Shown: positions 1 through 8,487 of the stretch, one piece after another
Layout: every line of letters begins with the position of its first letter
Position numbering within the stretch: position 1 is the stretch's first letter
From: Bog-159 sp963756605
GTDB taxonomy: Bacteria; Acidobacteriota; Terriglobia; Bryobacterales; Bryobacteraceae
Direction: 5' to 3'
Length of the DNA: 64,000 bases
Assembly: GCA_963756605.1 (NCBI GenBank)
Contig: CAVWOT010000008.1
Coordinates: 124,001 to 188,000, forward strand
Made by a program: the position numbers and the translations under genes
Notes under the pieces: model-generated
Database searches by the model: none
Told to the model about the DNA's origin: nothing
What the model saw: the letters and a program-made list of their open reading frames with translations, nothing else

Positions 1-30
1 GCGGACTACCGCGAGGCCTACTGGGGCTGA
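1..30 (+). CDS. possible C-terminal tail of an upstream gene
   Basis: Frame 1 is open from the window edge and ends with TGA at 28-30, giving only nine codons (ADYREAYWG). Nothing about function can be said. It may equally be a chance open frame, because the next feature is a decayed gene. Confidence 0.2.
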   Translation, partial: ADYREAYWG

Positions 31-40
31 AAGAAAGAAG

Positions 41-389
41 GTGGAGGAAGCGCTATGGAGGAGCGAGGAGCGAGTCCGGCTCATACTCGATTCCTCGGCC
101 GCGGAATTCTTTGGCTGCGTTCCAGACGGTACTGGCCTTTTCTGCAATCCGTCGGTGGTGCCCCTGATCGGATATCACGATCCGTCCGAATTGCTCAGGA
201 GAAACATGCACGCGCTGGAAAATCACACGCGGCCAGCCGGAAGGCCGTATCCTGGCCGCCCCGCAGCAGGCTGATGGAGTGGTGGATGGGCCGAATGGCG
301 CCGCCAAGATTCCGGATCTCCATCCCAACACCCTTCGCCACCGGATGAGCAAGCTCGGCATTCAGCGCTCCTCCCACCGCCAGCCGTGA
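41..389 (+). pseudogene. remnant of a PAS / Fis-type HTH transcriptional regulator
   Basis: From the GTG at 41 the frame encodes the start of a PAS domain (SEERVRLILDSSA, then FFGCVPDGTGLFCNPS and LIGYHDPSEL), ending near residue 70. In a different frame, from about 243 to the TGA at 387-389, the sequence reads GRILAAPQQADGVVDGPNGA and then LHPNTLRHRMSKLGIQR. That is the Fis-like DNA-binding tail of sigma-54-type activators. PAS start and Fis tail are directly apposed, so the middle of the protein, including any AAA+ domain, is missing and the frame has shifted. The assignment rests on both halves matching one known architecture. Confidence 0.6.
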
Positions 390-661
390 TTCGTTCGAGA
401 ACGGCTCGCCTGCGCTTACCAAATGTGGTGGCCGTAGTATCCTCTGCTGGCGATCGCCCGCACAAAAACCAGAGCGCCTTGGATGGGCGTGGGGCGTATT
501 TGACAAGCAGCGCCAATACTCGCAACTGATTGACTGGATTAGGCCAGTGGTTCGTCGGGCGTAATGCGATTAGCTCTTAAAGACAGGCTTGGCCCTTCCG
601 CACAGTCTCCAGTCCGCAGTCCAAATTGTTAAGTGGAGTGCCAACTGCAAAGCGTCTTGGC

Positions 662-967
662 ATGCTGAGAATAACGGTGGTCGAGTCGTCGGGTGAGGCG
701 GCAAGACTCAGGGTGGAAGGCCGGGTGACGGACGGCTGGGTCGAGGAACTCCGAAAAACCTGCGATCTGCAGGGTCTCGGCGACGGTATCCGGCTGACCC
801 TGGACTTGGCGGACGTTGCATTCGTCGACTCTGCTGGAATTGAGTTGCTCAAGGAACTGAAGTGCCGCTGCGTTACCCTTCTCAACCCCACGTCTTTTGT
901 GGCTCAGCAGCTCAAAGATGCGGCGCGCTCTGACGCCTGCAAGGATTGCCCAAGCTTGGGAAACTGA
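662..967 (+). CDS. STAS-domain protein (anti-sigma factor antagonist-like)
   Basis: A 101-residue protein when started at ATG 662 (MLRITVVESSGEAARLRVEG). TTG 626 and GTG 638 in the same frame would add a few residues. The fold pattern is STAS: strand RLRVEGRV, helix, strand IRLTLDLADVAFVDSAGI, then LLKELKCRC. The segment FVDSAGIELL fits the conserved D-S-x-G loop where such proteins are phosphorylated on Ser. It stops three bases before the ECF sigma gene, so the two are probably co-transcribed. STAS antagonists normally act by partner switching with an anti-sigma factor or kinase. The downstream kinase is a candidate partner, which is inference. The C-terminus carries a C-x2-C pair (DACKDCPSLGN). 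Confidence 0.75.
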   Translation: MLRITVVESSGEAARLRVEGRVTDGWVEELRKTCDLQGLGDGIRLTLDLADVAFVDSAGIELLKELKCRCVTLLNPTSFVAQQLKDAARSDACKDCPSLGN

Positions 968-969
968 TC

Positions 970-1596
970 ATGATACACCCGTTGCCATCCGCATCCAGCG
1001 AAGGGTCGTTCGAGCATCCAGGATACCGGGGAGGTATGGCGCTGTTCATAGTGCACCTGGACGCGGCATACAACCTCGCCCGCTGGCTGATGCACGACGA
1101 AACCGAGGCGGAGGACATGGTTCAAGAGGCATACATGCGCGTAGCCAGCCACTTTGCACGCTTTCGTGGCGGCGACGGGCGCGCCTGGCTGCTGACGATC
1201 GTACGCAATAGCTGCTACGACCGGCTGAGGCAAAAGGGCGCGTCGGATCGGAACACGGATTTCGACGAAGAACTACACAGTGCCGGTCGCCAGACTCACA
1301 ATCCGGAGACCGCGTTGCTGCTGGCAGAGAGAAGCGAACTCGTGAAGAAGTCCCTGGCGAAATTGCCCCCGGAATACCGCGAGGTTTTGATACTCCGGGA
1401 ACTGGAACAACTTTCGTACCGCGAGATTGCAGACATTGCGGGAATCCCCTTGGGTACTGTCATGTCTCGCATCAGCCGGGCACGTCAACTGCTTCAGCGG
1501 ACCTTGTTCGACTTGCGGAATGAAGGAGCGGTTGACGTGGTATTCAGTGCGCACACGAGTTCCGGGCGTGCAGCGTCGGATGTGACGGCGCCATGA
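970..1596 (+). CDS. ECF-family RNA polymerase sigma factor
   Basis: A 208-residue protein from ATG 970, two bases after the STAS stop. Region 2 spans roughly residues 25-95 (HLDAAYNLARWL, DMVQEAYMRVASHFARFRGG, ARAWLLTIVRNSCYDRLR-type core). Region 4 spans roughly 125-180 (LPPEYREVLILRELEQLSYR, EIADIAGIPLGTVMSRISRA), a complete helix-turn-helix for the -35 element. Both regions are intact, unlike the related sigma gene near 23 kb. The order STAS, sigma, histidine kinase suggests a self-contained signalling set. No anti-sigma gene is adjacent. The ATG at 946 in the same frame lies inside the STAS gene and is less likely. Confidence 0.9.
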   Translation: MIHPLPSASSEGSFEHPGYRGGMALFIVHLDAAYNLARWLMHDETEAEDMVQEAYMRVASHFARFRGGDGRAWLLTIVRNSCYDRLRQKGASDRNTDFDEELHSAGRQTHNPETALLLAERSELVKKSLAKLPPEYREVLILRELEQLSYREIADIAGIPLGTVMSRISRARQLLQRTLFDLRNEGAVDVVFSAHTSSGRAASDVTAP

Positions 1597-1636
1597 GTGC
1601 CGGCGACAGAAAATAGGCATGGCCGAATAACAGAAC

Positions 1637-2518
1637 ATGAGGACACGCTACATGCTGGAAGGTTCGGTACAACAGAGCACTACAAAGATGTTCGATGCGT
1701 CTGGGATGCGGATGGAGTTCAATGCGGTCCGAACGCCTGGAACGAATCTGACCACTTCGCGCCCGGAGAATTGGCGGGAGCGCATTTCTATCATGGGTTG
1801 GCTTTCTACTGCGATCGTTCATGACCTCCGGAATCCCCTGGGGACAGTCTTCGCGGGCGCTGAGATGTTAATGGAGCTCGATCCCACGTCGCCTAACTTC
1901 AAGCGCCTGGCGGCCAATATCTACCGTGCAGCCGGCCGCATGCGCGAATTACTGGCCGACCTTGCCGATGCAAGCGATGGAGGTAAACGACCGTCTGAGC
2001 TTTGCAGTATCCGCGATGTCGTCACTTCGGCATCGGAGGCCGCATTGCCCGCAGCGGAAAAGCAGAGTGTTCAGATTCTGAACGATATGCCCGGCGGTGT
2101 AGAGATCCCTCTGGAGCGCTCTCGTATGGAGCGCGTATTCTTTAACCTGATTGCCAACGCTGTCGAAGCGATGCCGCACGGTGGGAAAGTCCGCATTAGC
2201 GCAAGGAAGGCGGAGAATTGCATGCTGATCGCGGTAGAAGACACAGGGCCTGGAATTCCGGCAGGGATTCGCGACCGGTTGTTCGAGCCCTTCGTTACCT
2301 CAGGTAAAAGCCATGGCCTGGGACTGGGGCTCGCACTCTCTCGCAAGACGGTGCTCGACCACGGTGGCGACATGTGGACTGAATCCGCGGTAGGCGCACG
2401 TTTTGTCGTCCGGCTTCCCTTACCCGCAAAAGCTGGAATAAAGTGTTCGGTGAAATCGGCGACGGTGAAGAGGCGCAATTCCAAGGTTCAATCCAAGAAC
2501 CGCATCCACCCTGGTTGA
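1637..2518 (+). CDS. soluble sensor histidine kinase (HisKA + HATPase)
   Basis: A 293-residue cytoplasmic kinase with no membrane segment. The H box is STAIVHDLRNPLGTV (His about residue 62), with Asp where most kinases have Glu. An N box follows (FFNLIANAVEAMPHGG), then G1 (VEDTGPGIPAGI), an F box (LFEPFVTSGKSHG) and G2 (GLGLGLALSRKTVLDHGG). All ATP-lid elements are present, so it should be active. There is only a short unique N-terminus and no sensory domain, so input must come from a partner. The C-terminus is a basic tail (SVKSATVKRRNSKVQSK). It lies 40 bp after the ECF sigma gene, and no response regulator is adjacent. Confidence 0.88.
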   Translation: MRTRYMLEGSVQQSTTKMFDASGMRMEFNAVRTPGTNLTTSRPENWRERISIMGWLSTAIVHDLRNPLGTVFAGAEMLMELDPTSPNFKRLAANIYRAAGRMRELLADLADASDGGKRPSELCSIRDVVTSASEAALPAAEKQSVQILNDMPGGVEIPLERSRMERVFFNLIANAVEAMPHGGKVRISARKAENCMLIAVEDTGPGIPAGIRDRLFEPFVTSGKSHGLGLGLALSRKTVLDHGGDMWTESAVGARFVVRLPLPAKAGIKCSVKSATVKRRNSKVQSKNRIHPG

Positions 2519-2555
2519 ATACTCAGGTTAGACATGCTAACAGTACCGCAAGCCT

Positions 2556-3564
2556 TTGGCTGGGGTCGCGTTCGTTCTGATCGGCGCGGTCAATGTGTGG
2601 CTCATCCTACAGGCGTCTGCCCGGGTGAAAGACACGCAGGCCAGCACGCGGTTAATTGCCGCCCATCGGATTGGCGGCTATTTCTTCATCGCGCTGTTTT
2701 GCGTGATGGGATATTTCATGCTGGCCAGGTTGGGCGACGCCGGCGGAGGCGCTCCGGCCGGCACAATGCTCCACATAACGCTGGCGATGGTCCTAAGCCC
2801 GCTTCTTTTTGTGAAAGTTCTGGTCGCTCGCTATTACAAAAGCTACCATTCCTTTCTGACACCGATCGGGCTGACTATATTCGTACTGTCGTTTGTTCTT
2901 ATCGGCATCACGGCAGGCCCTACTCTCACCCACCATGCCAGGATGCAAAACGTCTCGCTCGCGGCTATCGATCTGCCGGCCGCCGATATCGATATCAATA
3001 TGGTGGCCTCGACAATGGAGAAGCGCTGCTCCAAGTGCCACAATCTGGACCGCATCGTCGGCGCTCACAAAGACCGCGCCGGGCTGGCTGGCGACCGTGA
3101 ACCGTATGAAAGCTCTGCCTGACTCCGGGATATCGGAAGAAGACGCCCGAATCATCGTTTCATACCTGGCTTCTCAGATGGGCCAGAAAGGGTCATTGGC
3201 CGCGGCGAGCCTGGAAGTTGCCAGAGCCGTTATGGACCAGCGCTGCGGACGCTGCCATAGCCTGGACCGCTTCTATAAGACCGCCGAAACGCCAGAGGAG
3301 TGGAGAGCCACCGTTTATCGGATGGTCGCGTTCGCCCAAGGCAGCGGTAACGCATTTCAGCCCGGCGAGGACGAACAGATCATCGGTTACTTGTCTGCCA
3401 CCCAAACGCCCGATGCCGTCAATCAGCGGAAGGCCCAGGTGGCGGCCGCTTCCTCCGCGGGCCGGAGCATGGTACGCGCAAAAGCCCGTGCCGCTCCCGA
3501 TCAATCTGGGCCACCCAACCGGTTTGGCGCTAGGACCACGGCTTCGTCGCGTTCGTACTCGTGA
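2556..3564 (+). pseudogene. membrane-anchored dihaem cytochrome c, frameshifted
   Basis: The first frame (2556-3122) encodes several hydrophobic helices (AGVAFVLIGAVNVWLILQAS, YFFIALFCVMGYFML, MVLSPLLFVKVLVA, LTIFVLSFVLIGITAG), then a haem-binding CSKCHNLDRI. Between about 3060 and 3085 the reading moves to another frame, continuing GWLATVNRMKALPDSGISEE, then a second haem motif CGRCHSLDRFYK, ending at 3564. Both CxxCH motifs sit in matching repeats (CHxLDR, WxATVxRM), so one original gene is implied. It would have carried electrons between the membrane and the flavoprotein encoded next. One base gained or lost separates the frames. A sequencing error at this point cannot be excluded. Confidence 0.7.
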
Positions 3565-4718
3565 GCATGTTGGTTCTTGTCGTGCGGCGGTCCTCGAGAG
3601 CCCCCCTCACTGGTGCGGTGACAGCACACGTCGAAGCTCTCCCCGCCGCAATCTCATCGCCACGCGATCAGCTGATCCTGAGGCTGGCGAGCGTCATACA
3701 GCAAACCTTCAACGCCAAAACCTTGCGCTTCGTTGTTACCGACGGCCGGCGGCTGAACGCGCGGCCAGGCCAGTTTCTAAGGTTCTCTTTTCTCTTCGAC
3801 GGGAAAAAAGTCATCCGGTCGTACTCGATATGTTCATCGACGGCAAGGTCGGGTTACGTCGAGATCACGCCGAAGCGGGTAGACCAGGGATGCGTGTCTG
3901 TGTTCCTGAACGATCGCGCGTCTGTGGGCATGACAGTCGAAGCCAGTGGTCCTTTTGGGCAGTTCTGCTTGGACGAATCCAAACACCACAATGTTGTTAT
4001 GCTTGCGGCTGGAAGCGGGATCACCCCGATGATGGCGATGCTCCGCTATATCGACGACCTTCGCCTGGAAACAACTGCAACCCTGCTCTACTGCGTTCGC
4101 ACCAACAAGGACATCATTTTCGAGAGCGAATTGGCGCAATTACGGTCCAGGCTGAAGACCTTCGAATACCACGTCTTGCTGTCGCAGCCGCATGCGGAGT
4201 GGTCTGGTCCACGCGGGCGTGTCAGCCGTGAATTCATCGAAAACACCGTCAGCGACATTGAATTGCCGCACTTCTTTCTCTGCGGCCCGCGTCCGTTCAT
4301 GGAAGCCAGCCGCGCGATCCTGATTGGCCTGGGAGTGAAGCCAGAACGGATCATGCAGGAGAGTTTCGGCAGCTCCGCTCCGCGCAGCGCTCAACCGGTT
4401 TCGGCGGCGGCGGAGACGGGTGTGGTGATCGAGTTCGTTCGATCAGGGCAGACATACTCCGTCCGCAGTGGCCGGACCTTACTGGAGGCGGCCGAGGAGC
4501 ATGGAGTTGGCATACCTTCATCCTGCCGGCAGGGACAGTGTGGGACTTGCAAGACCAAGCTGCTTGCAAGCAAATGTGCAAATGGACGCCGAAGAGGGTC
4601 TCGATCCCGAATCGAGAGCGCAGGGTTTCGTGCTCACGTGCGTGGGTCATGCAGATGGCGACGTAAGCTTGGACGCATGAGAACCATCGACGGCCGAGCG
4701 CTGGGAACTCTTGGATGA
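3561..4718 (+). pseudogene. FAD/NAD(P)H-2Fe-2S oxidoreductase, frameshifted at both ends
   Basis: The frame from GTG 3561 reads a ferredoxin-reductase module: FAD site RSYSICSSTARSGYVEITPK, nucleotide site MLAAGSGITPMMAMLRYIDD, FFLCGPRPFM, then a plant-type 2Fe-2S domain with CRQGQCGTCKTKLL. Near 4570 the frame changes. The expected tail, including the last cysteine (MDAEEGLDPESRAQGF, VLTCVGHADGDVSLDA), lies in another frame ending at 4680. The in-frame tail to 4718 is therefore nonsense, and the fourth cluster cysteine is lost from this frame. Upstream in the same frame, from about 3530, GFVAFVLVSMLVLVVRRSSR looks like a transmembrane helix. The preceding cytochrome and this reductase may once have been one membrane protein. 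Confidence 0.72.
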
Positions 4719-4737
4719 TTTGAGCCTGGCGCCGCAG

Positions 4738-4884
4738 GCGAATTTACAGAACGATCACATCCCGCTCACATCTTGGACCGCACTGCGGTCATCTTCTACT
4801 TGGATCGGCACTTCACAGTCAGTACAGCGTGGGGACGAATTCAAGGAGAATATTCATGTTTGAGATACTAAAGACAACAAGAAT
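4738..4884 (+). repeat. leader/start-region repeat, copy 1 (intact gene)
   Basis: This block of about 147 bp contains the upstream region, the Shine-Dalgarno AAGGAG (4844-4849), the ATG at 4856 and the first codons (MFEILKTT) of the delta-60 gene. It recurs imperfectly at 6390-6534. The start-codon end is the best conserved part (ATATTCATGTTTGAGATACT in both). Confidence 0.75.
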
Positions 4885-6172
4885 TGGGCGGCAGATGCTG
4901 CGGACCGCCACTAAGACATTAGGGTCCGCGAGCGTTGTTGCCGCCCTAATCGGCTGCGCAGGTGGGCTGGGTGTCGCCCAGACAGCCGGCACTCTGGACA
5001 CAACCTTTGGTACGGGTGGAATCGTTACGACCAACCCAGCCCTAATCGGCGGCAATCCCAACGCGCCCGACGGCGGTGTCGTAGGTACCTTGACCGCCAT
5101 CGAACAATCCAACGGCGACCTCGCGGTGGTGACCGGCATTAACCCGACGGCCTTTCCGGGCTTGGAGGTTTTCGGCCTGGTGCGGTACACGTCGGACGGG
5201 ACGCTGATTGGCGCCACCACCGCGTCATTCTTCACCGACGGCGTCAGTAGCCCGATTGCGGTCGCGGTGCAGTCCAACGGCGACATCGTGGTAGTGGGAA
5301 CGGCATCGGCTAGCATTGATTCTGCAACAGAGTTCGCTATTGCGCGGTTCAAGCCCAATGGCCAATTGGACACTACCTTTGGCGACGGCGGCCTGGTGAC
5401 GACCCAGCCCAAGGGACCCTTTCCCACGCCGTCGGCAGTCATAGCGCAGCCCAACGGCCAGATACTGGTGGGCGGGTTTGTGAACGGTTCGAACGTACAT
5501 ACGTCAGGCCAGACGGTGCTGGTACGGTACAACTCCAACGGTAGTCTGGACACGACGTTTGGCACGGGTGGAATTGTGGAAGTGCAGGATGGCATAGCTT
5601 CGCCCGCGGCGCTGGCGCAGTTCTCCACCGGTTCCTATCTGGCCGTGAGCGGCGGGAAGTCAGTGGAGTTCAGTTCCACGGGAGTGCTGCAATCCACGGT
5701 GACGCCGGGGACGTTGGTGGCGGCCACCCAGTCTGGGTCGGGTTGCTGCGGCCCAGTCCTTTTCCAGCCGAATGGCGACTTTGTTGTGGCCGGCGAAGTA
5801 GGTGTCGGCAACAGCCACATAGACTCTGAAGCCAAAGTATCTCGTTTCAGCGAAACAGGGGTCCAGGATCCTTCCTTTGGTTCCACGCCCTTCGGTTTCG
5901 GCGGCAACTTCGAAAGCGAGCCGCAGGCGATCGCTCTCCAATCGAACGGACAAATCGTGGTGGGAGGACTCACTAATGGTCACGGCACGCCAGTTACGGG
6001 CGGCTTGGCGCGGCTCGATGCCAACGGCGATCTGGATACCACGTTTGCCAACGGCGGCGGGTTGGTGAGCAGCCAGATCGTTTCCGGCCTGCTGATACAG
6101 CGGGACGGAAAGATTGTTGCCATCGGCGGGATCGATAACAATCTGGTGCTGGAGCGGTATCTGGCCAATTAA
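4856..6172 (+). CDS. secreted delta-60 repeat (beta-propeller-like) protein
   Basis: A 438-residue protein from ATG 4856, chosen because AAGGAG lies seven bases upstream. The N-terminus is a signal peptide (basic start, then ASVVAALIGCAGGLGVAQ). The body carries delta-60 units built around LDTTFGTGGIV: LDTTFGTGGIVTT, LDTTFGDGGLVTT, LDTTFGTGGIVEV, DPSFGSTPFGFG and LDTTFANGGG. Between them are paired strands of the form AVQSNGDIVVVGTA or LQSNGQIVVGG. It ends LVLERYLAN. Delta-60 proteins are extracellular or periplasmic and lack a defined activity. A second, separate delta-60 gene lies at 10710. The protein appears complete. Confidence 0.85.
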   Translation: MFEILKTTRIGRQMLRTATKTLGSASVVAALIGCAGGLGVAQTAGTLDTTFGTGGIVTTNPALIGGNPNAPDGGVVGTLTAIEQSNGDLAVVTGINPTAFPGLEVFGLVRYTSDGTLIGATTASFFTDGVSSPIAVAVQSNGDIVVVGTASASIDSATEFAIARFKPNGQLDTTFGDGGLVTTQPKGPFPTPSAVIAQPNGQILVGGFVNGSNVHTSGQTVLVRYNSNGSLDTTFGTGGIVEVQDGIASPAALAQFSTGSYLAVSGGKSVEFSSTGVLQSTVTPGTLVAATQSGSGCCGPVLFQPNGDFVVAGEVGVGNSHIDSEAKVSRFSETGVQDPSFGSTPFGFGGNFESEPQAIALQSNGQIVVGGLTNGHGTPVTGGLARLDANGDLDTTFANGGGLVSSQIVSGLLIQRDGKIVAIGGIDNNLVLERYLAN

Positions 6173-6389
6173 TAGCCAGGAAACGATGGTACGCATGAAC
6201 GGGTGGTGGCCGGTTAATGCCACTACCCACCTTTCTAAGCGAGCCAGTCCCGGCAGTCACTCCACGCGTCTGTGCAGCCCCAGTGAAACGCTCTCGAGAT
6301 TGCAATGAAATCGAGCTGCTCGACTGGGGCATAACGAGGAGCTACGGTTATCCGGCGATGGATTCGAGAGGTGGTCTGGACCACGAGGG

Positions 6390-6534
6390 GCGAATTTACA
6401 GGTCGATCACATCCTGCTCACATCGTCGACCGCACCGCGGTGATCTTCTAAAGGGATCGCGCTTCACAATCACTAACAGCGTGAGGACAAATTCAAGGAC
6501 AATATTCATGTTTGAGATACTAAAGACGACAAGA
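6390..6534 (+). repeat. leader/start-region repeat, copy 2 (orphan)
   Basis: A diverged copy of 4738-4884 including the ATG and first codons (MFEILKTTRV), but no delta-60 gene follows. The Shine-Dalgarno is altered from AAGGAG to AAGGAC. The rest of 6173-6791 shows no gene apart from the 21-codon signal-peptide-like frame at 6539. Confidence 0.72.
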
Positions 6535-6538
6535 GTCA

Positions 6539-6604
6539 ATGAACGTGCGGAAACATTTTACGGTCGGCTTGGCGCTCACCGGCTTAGGGTTCCCTCAAAA
6601 ATAA
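6539..6604 (+). pseudogene. orphan signal-peptide start
   Basis: ATG 6539 to TAA 6602-6604 reads MNVRKHFTVGLALTGLGF then a stop. That is a basic start plus hydrophobic core, as in a signal peptide, with no mature protein behind it. It resembles the start of the exported protein at 8484 (KLFLRRPLALGLSTF). It may be the original 5' end of that gene, cut off by the transposon at 6.7-8.5 kb, or a second gene start carried in the duplicated leader. Confidence 0.4.
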
Positions 6605-6744
6605 CAACCCACAATTGATCGGTTCTCTGTCATAACCAGGCTTCACAAGACGGAGATCTTCAACACACAATATCCGCTCAGGATGCCCAGGAAAGCGGGC
6701 GTTACCCGCACGTTGAGATCCGGTGGCCGAGATCGTCTAGATTT

Positions 6745-6788
6745 GTTATAGTACCGATTAGGAGACCCGCTCCAATCGGAACTATAAC
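6745..6788. repeat. inverted repeat in front of the ISAzo13-like element
   Basis: The arms at 6745-6759 (GTTATAGTACCGATT) and 6774-6788 (AATCGGAACTATAAC) pair at 14 of 15 positions around a 14-base loop. The repeat ends three bases before the ATG at 6792. It could be part of the transposon's left end or a hairpin/operator over the start codon. No clear matching right terminal repeat was found near 8.5 kb. Confidence 0.6.
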
Positions 6789-6791
6789 ATT

Positions 6792-7553
6792 ATGCGCCCA
6801 ACATCCTTCCGCCCCGACGCTCTGCGCGCGCTTCTGCTGCGCAATAAAATCGCCACTCTGGATGATCTCAAGCACGCTCTCGGCACTCCCGTCGACATCA
6901 CCGTCTTCCGAAAACTGAAGCCACTGGACTACCTGAGCAGTTATTCTCATCGCGGCCGGTTCTACACGCTCCGCGAGATCGCTATCTTCGATGATCACGG
7001 ACTCTGGTCGCGGGCAGAGGTGTGGTTCTCCCGTTTCGGCACGCTGCTGGCCACCACGGAAGCTTTCGTGAATCGTTCCCCGCGCGGATACTTCGCCGAT
7101 GAACTGGCTCCCGCTTTACATGTCGAAGTCCAGGATGCGCTGCATCAACTGACCCAGCAAGGTCGCGTCTCCCGCCAACTCGTTTCCGGCCGGTACCTTT
7201 ACACGGCTACCGAGCCGGTCAGCCAACGCCGACAACTTCTAACGCGCCGCACCGTGGAATTCCTGCCCACGGTGGCGGATACGTCCGTGCTGGAGGTTCC
7301 CCCCCAGGAAGTCAAAGCCGCCATTCTGCTGTTCTACAGTTTGCTCGATGAGCAGCAGCGCCGCCTCTACGCCGGACTGGAGTCGCTCCAGTTGGGCCGT
7401 GGCGGCGACCGCCAACTGGCCGACTTTCTCGATCTGGATCCCCATACCGTGGCCCGTGGGCGTCAACAGCTATTAGCCCAAGACGTGGCAATCGACGGGG
7501 CCCGCAAAGCCGGCGCGGGCCGCAAACGCGTGGAAAAAAAACGCCCCAAATAA
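6792..7553 (+). CDS. ISAzo13-like element, N-terminal transposase frame
   Basis: A 253-residue frame from ATG 6792. Residues 1-180 look like winged-helix DNA-binding modules (RALLLRNKIATLDDLKHALG, VFRKLKPLDYLSSYSHRGRF, YTLREIAIFDDHGLWSRAEV). Residues 180-250 match the N-terminal helix-turn-helix usual in ISAzo13 transposases (LLDEQQRRLYAGLESLQLGR, then DLDPHTVARGRQQLLAQDV). It ends RKRVEKKRPK at a run of eight A (7533-7540). A shift of -1 in that run joins it to the frame TPQIIDAIEILLEQDTAGDP, the expected continuation, so the two frames may be expressed as one protein by slippage. Confidence 0.7.
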   Translation: MRPTSFRPDALRALLLRNKIATLDDLKHALGTPVDITVFRKLKPLDYLSSYSHRGRFYTLREIAIFDDHGLWSRAEVWFSRFGTLLATTEAFVNRSPRGYFADELAPALHVEVQDALHQLTQQGRVSRQLVSGRYLYTATEPVSQRRQLLTRRTVEFLPTVADTSVLEVPPQEVKAAILLFYSLLDEQQRRLYAGLESLQLGRGGDRQLADFLDLDPHTVARGRQQLLAQDVAIDGARKAGAGRKRVEKKRPK

Positions 7554-8487
7554 TCGATGCCATCGAGATTCTCCTGGAGCAGGATACCGCCGGCGATCCC
7601 ATCACCGGACTGAAGTGGACCCGCACGACGACGGAGAAGATCGCCCAAGTTCTCCAGCAGATCGACATTCCCGTTTCGGCTAACACGGTCGCTCGTCTTC
7701 TCTATCAGATGGATTTTTCTCTGCGCGTCAACCGCAAGCAGATCGCCACCAACTCCAGCCCCTACCGCGATCAACAGTTCCAGCATATCTGCTCGCTACG
7801 GACTCGCTTCCAGCGCCAAGGTCTTCCCATCATCAGCGTGGACAGCAAGAAACGCGAAATGATCGGCAATTTCAAGAACGCCGGCGCCAAATGGGACGCT
7901 TGCCCGTCCTGGTCAACGATCACGACTTCCTTACCGATGCCAGCGGTGTCGGCATCTCTTACGGCATTTACGACTCGCCCAACAACCGCGGCACCGTCTG
8001 CGTCGGCATCTCCCACGACACGCCGGCCTTCGCCGCCCACTCCATCGCCACTTGGTGGAATCGCGAAGGAACCCGCCGCTACGGTCGTGCGCCCAAGCTT
8101 CTGCTCCTGGCCGACTCCGGCGGCAGCAACAGTTGCACTTCCTGGGCCTGGAAGATCGAACTCCAGAGTCAGCTGTGCAATCGCTTCGGCCTCGCAGTCA
8201 CCATCGCTCACTATCCTACCGGCGCATCCAAATGGAATCCCATCGAACACCGGTTGTTCTCCGAGATCTCCAAACATTGGGCTGCCGAACCTCTGGACAG
8301 CTACGATAAAATGCTCAAGTTCATCCGCACCACCAGCACCAAAACTGGCTTGGTCGTCACCGCCTATCTCGACCGAAACGAGTATCACACCCATCTCAAG
8401 CCCGACCCACAATTGATCTCTTCCCTCCGCTTCACCCCTGGCAAAGTAATACCGCGATGGAACTACACGATTCAACCAAATCTGTGA
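7541..8487 (+). pseudogene. ISAzo13-like DDE transposase, frameshifted
   Basis: Continuing after the A8 run, the protein reads GDPITGLKWTRTTTEKIAQV, then the first catalytic Asp (PIISVDSKKREMIGNFKNAG). Near 7895 the frame shifts again. The remainder is in the frame of 7891-8487: PVLVNDHDF, YGIYDSPNNRGTVCVGISHD, LLLADSGGSNS (second Asp) and SKWNPIEHRLFSEI (catalytic Glu). It ends KVIPRWNYTIQPNL, the usual family C-terminus. All catalytic residues survive, but the break near 7895 lies in no slippery run and should inactivate the protein unless it is a sequence error. Confidence 0.72.

Larger units (their letters stand above)
6745..8487 (+). mobile_element. ISAzo13-like insertion sequence, probably inactive
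   Basis: The element carries an accessory/N-terminal reading frame (6792-7553) and a DDE transposase whose frame breaks twice, at 7531-7540 and near 7895. Exact ends and a target duplication could not be fixed, so the limits are those of the inverted repeat and the last coding base. It differs from the intact ISAzo13-family element at 34340-35685: the proteins align in the catalytic part only. Confidence 0.7.

Noticed and set aside
2534..3100. 188-codon plus-strand frame overlapping the cytochrome gene
   Set aside because: It overlaps the membrane-helix frame at 2556 almost completely and shows only Arg/His-rich noise without haem motifs.
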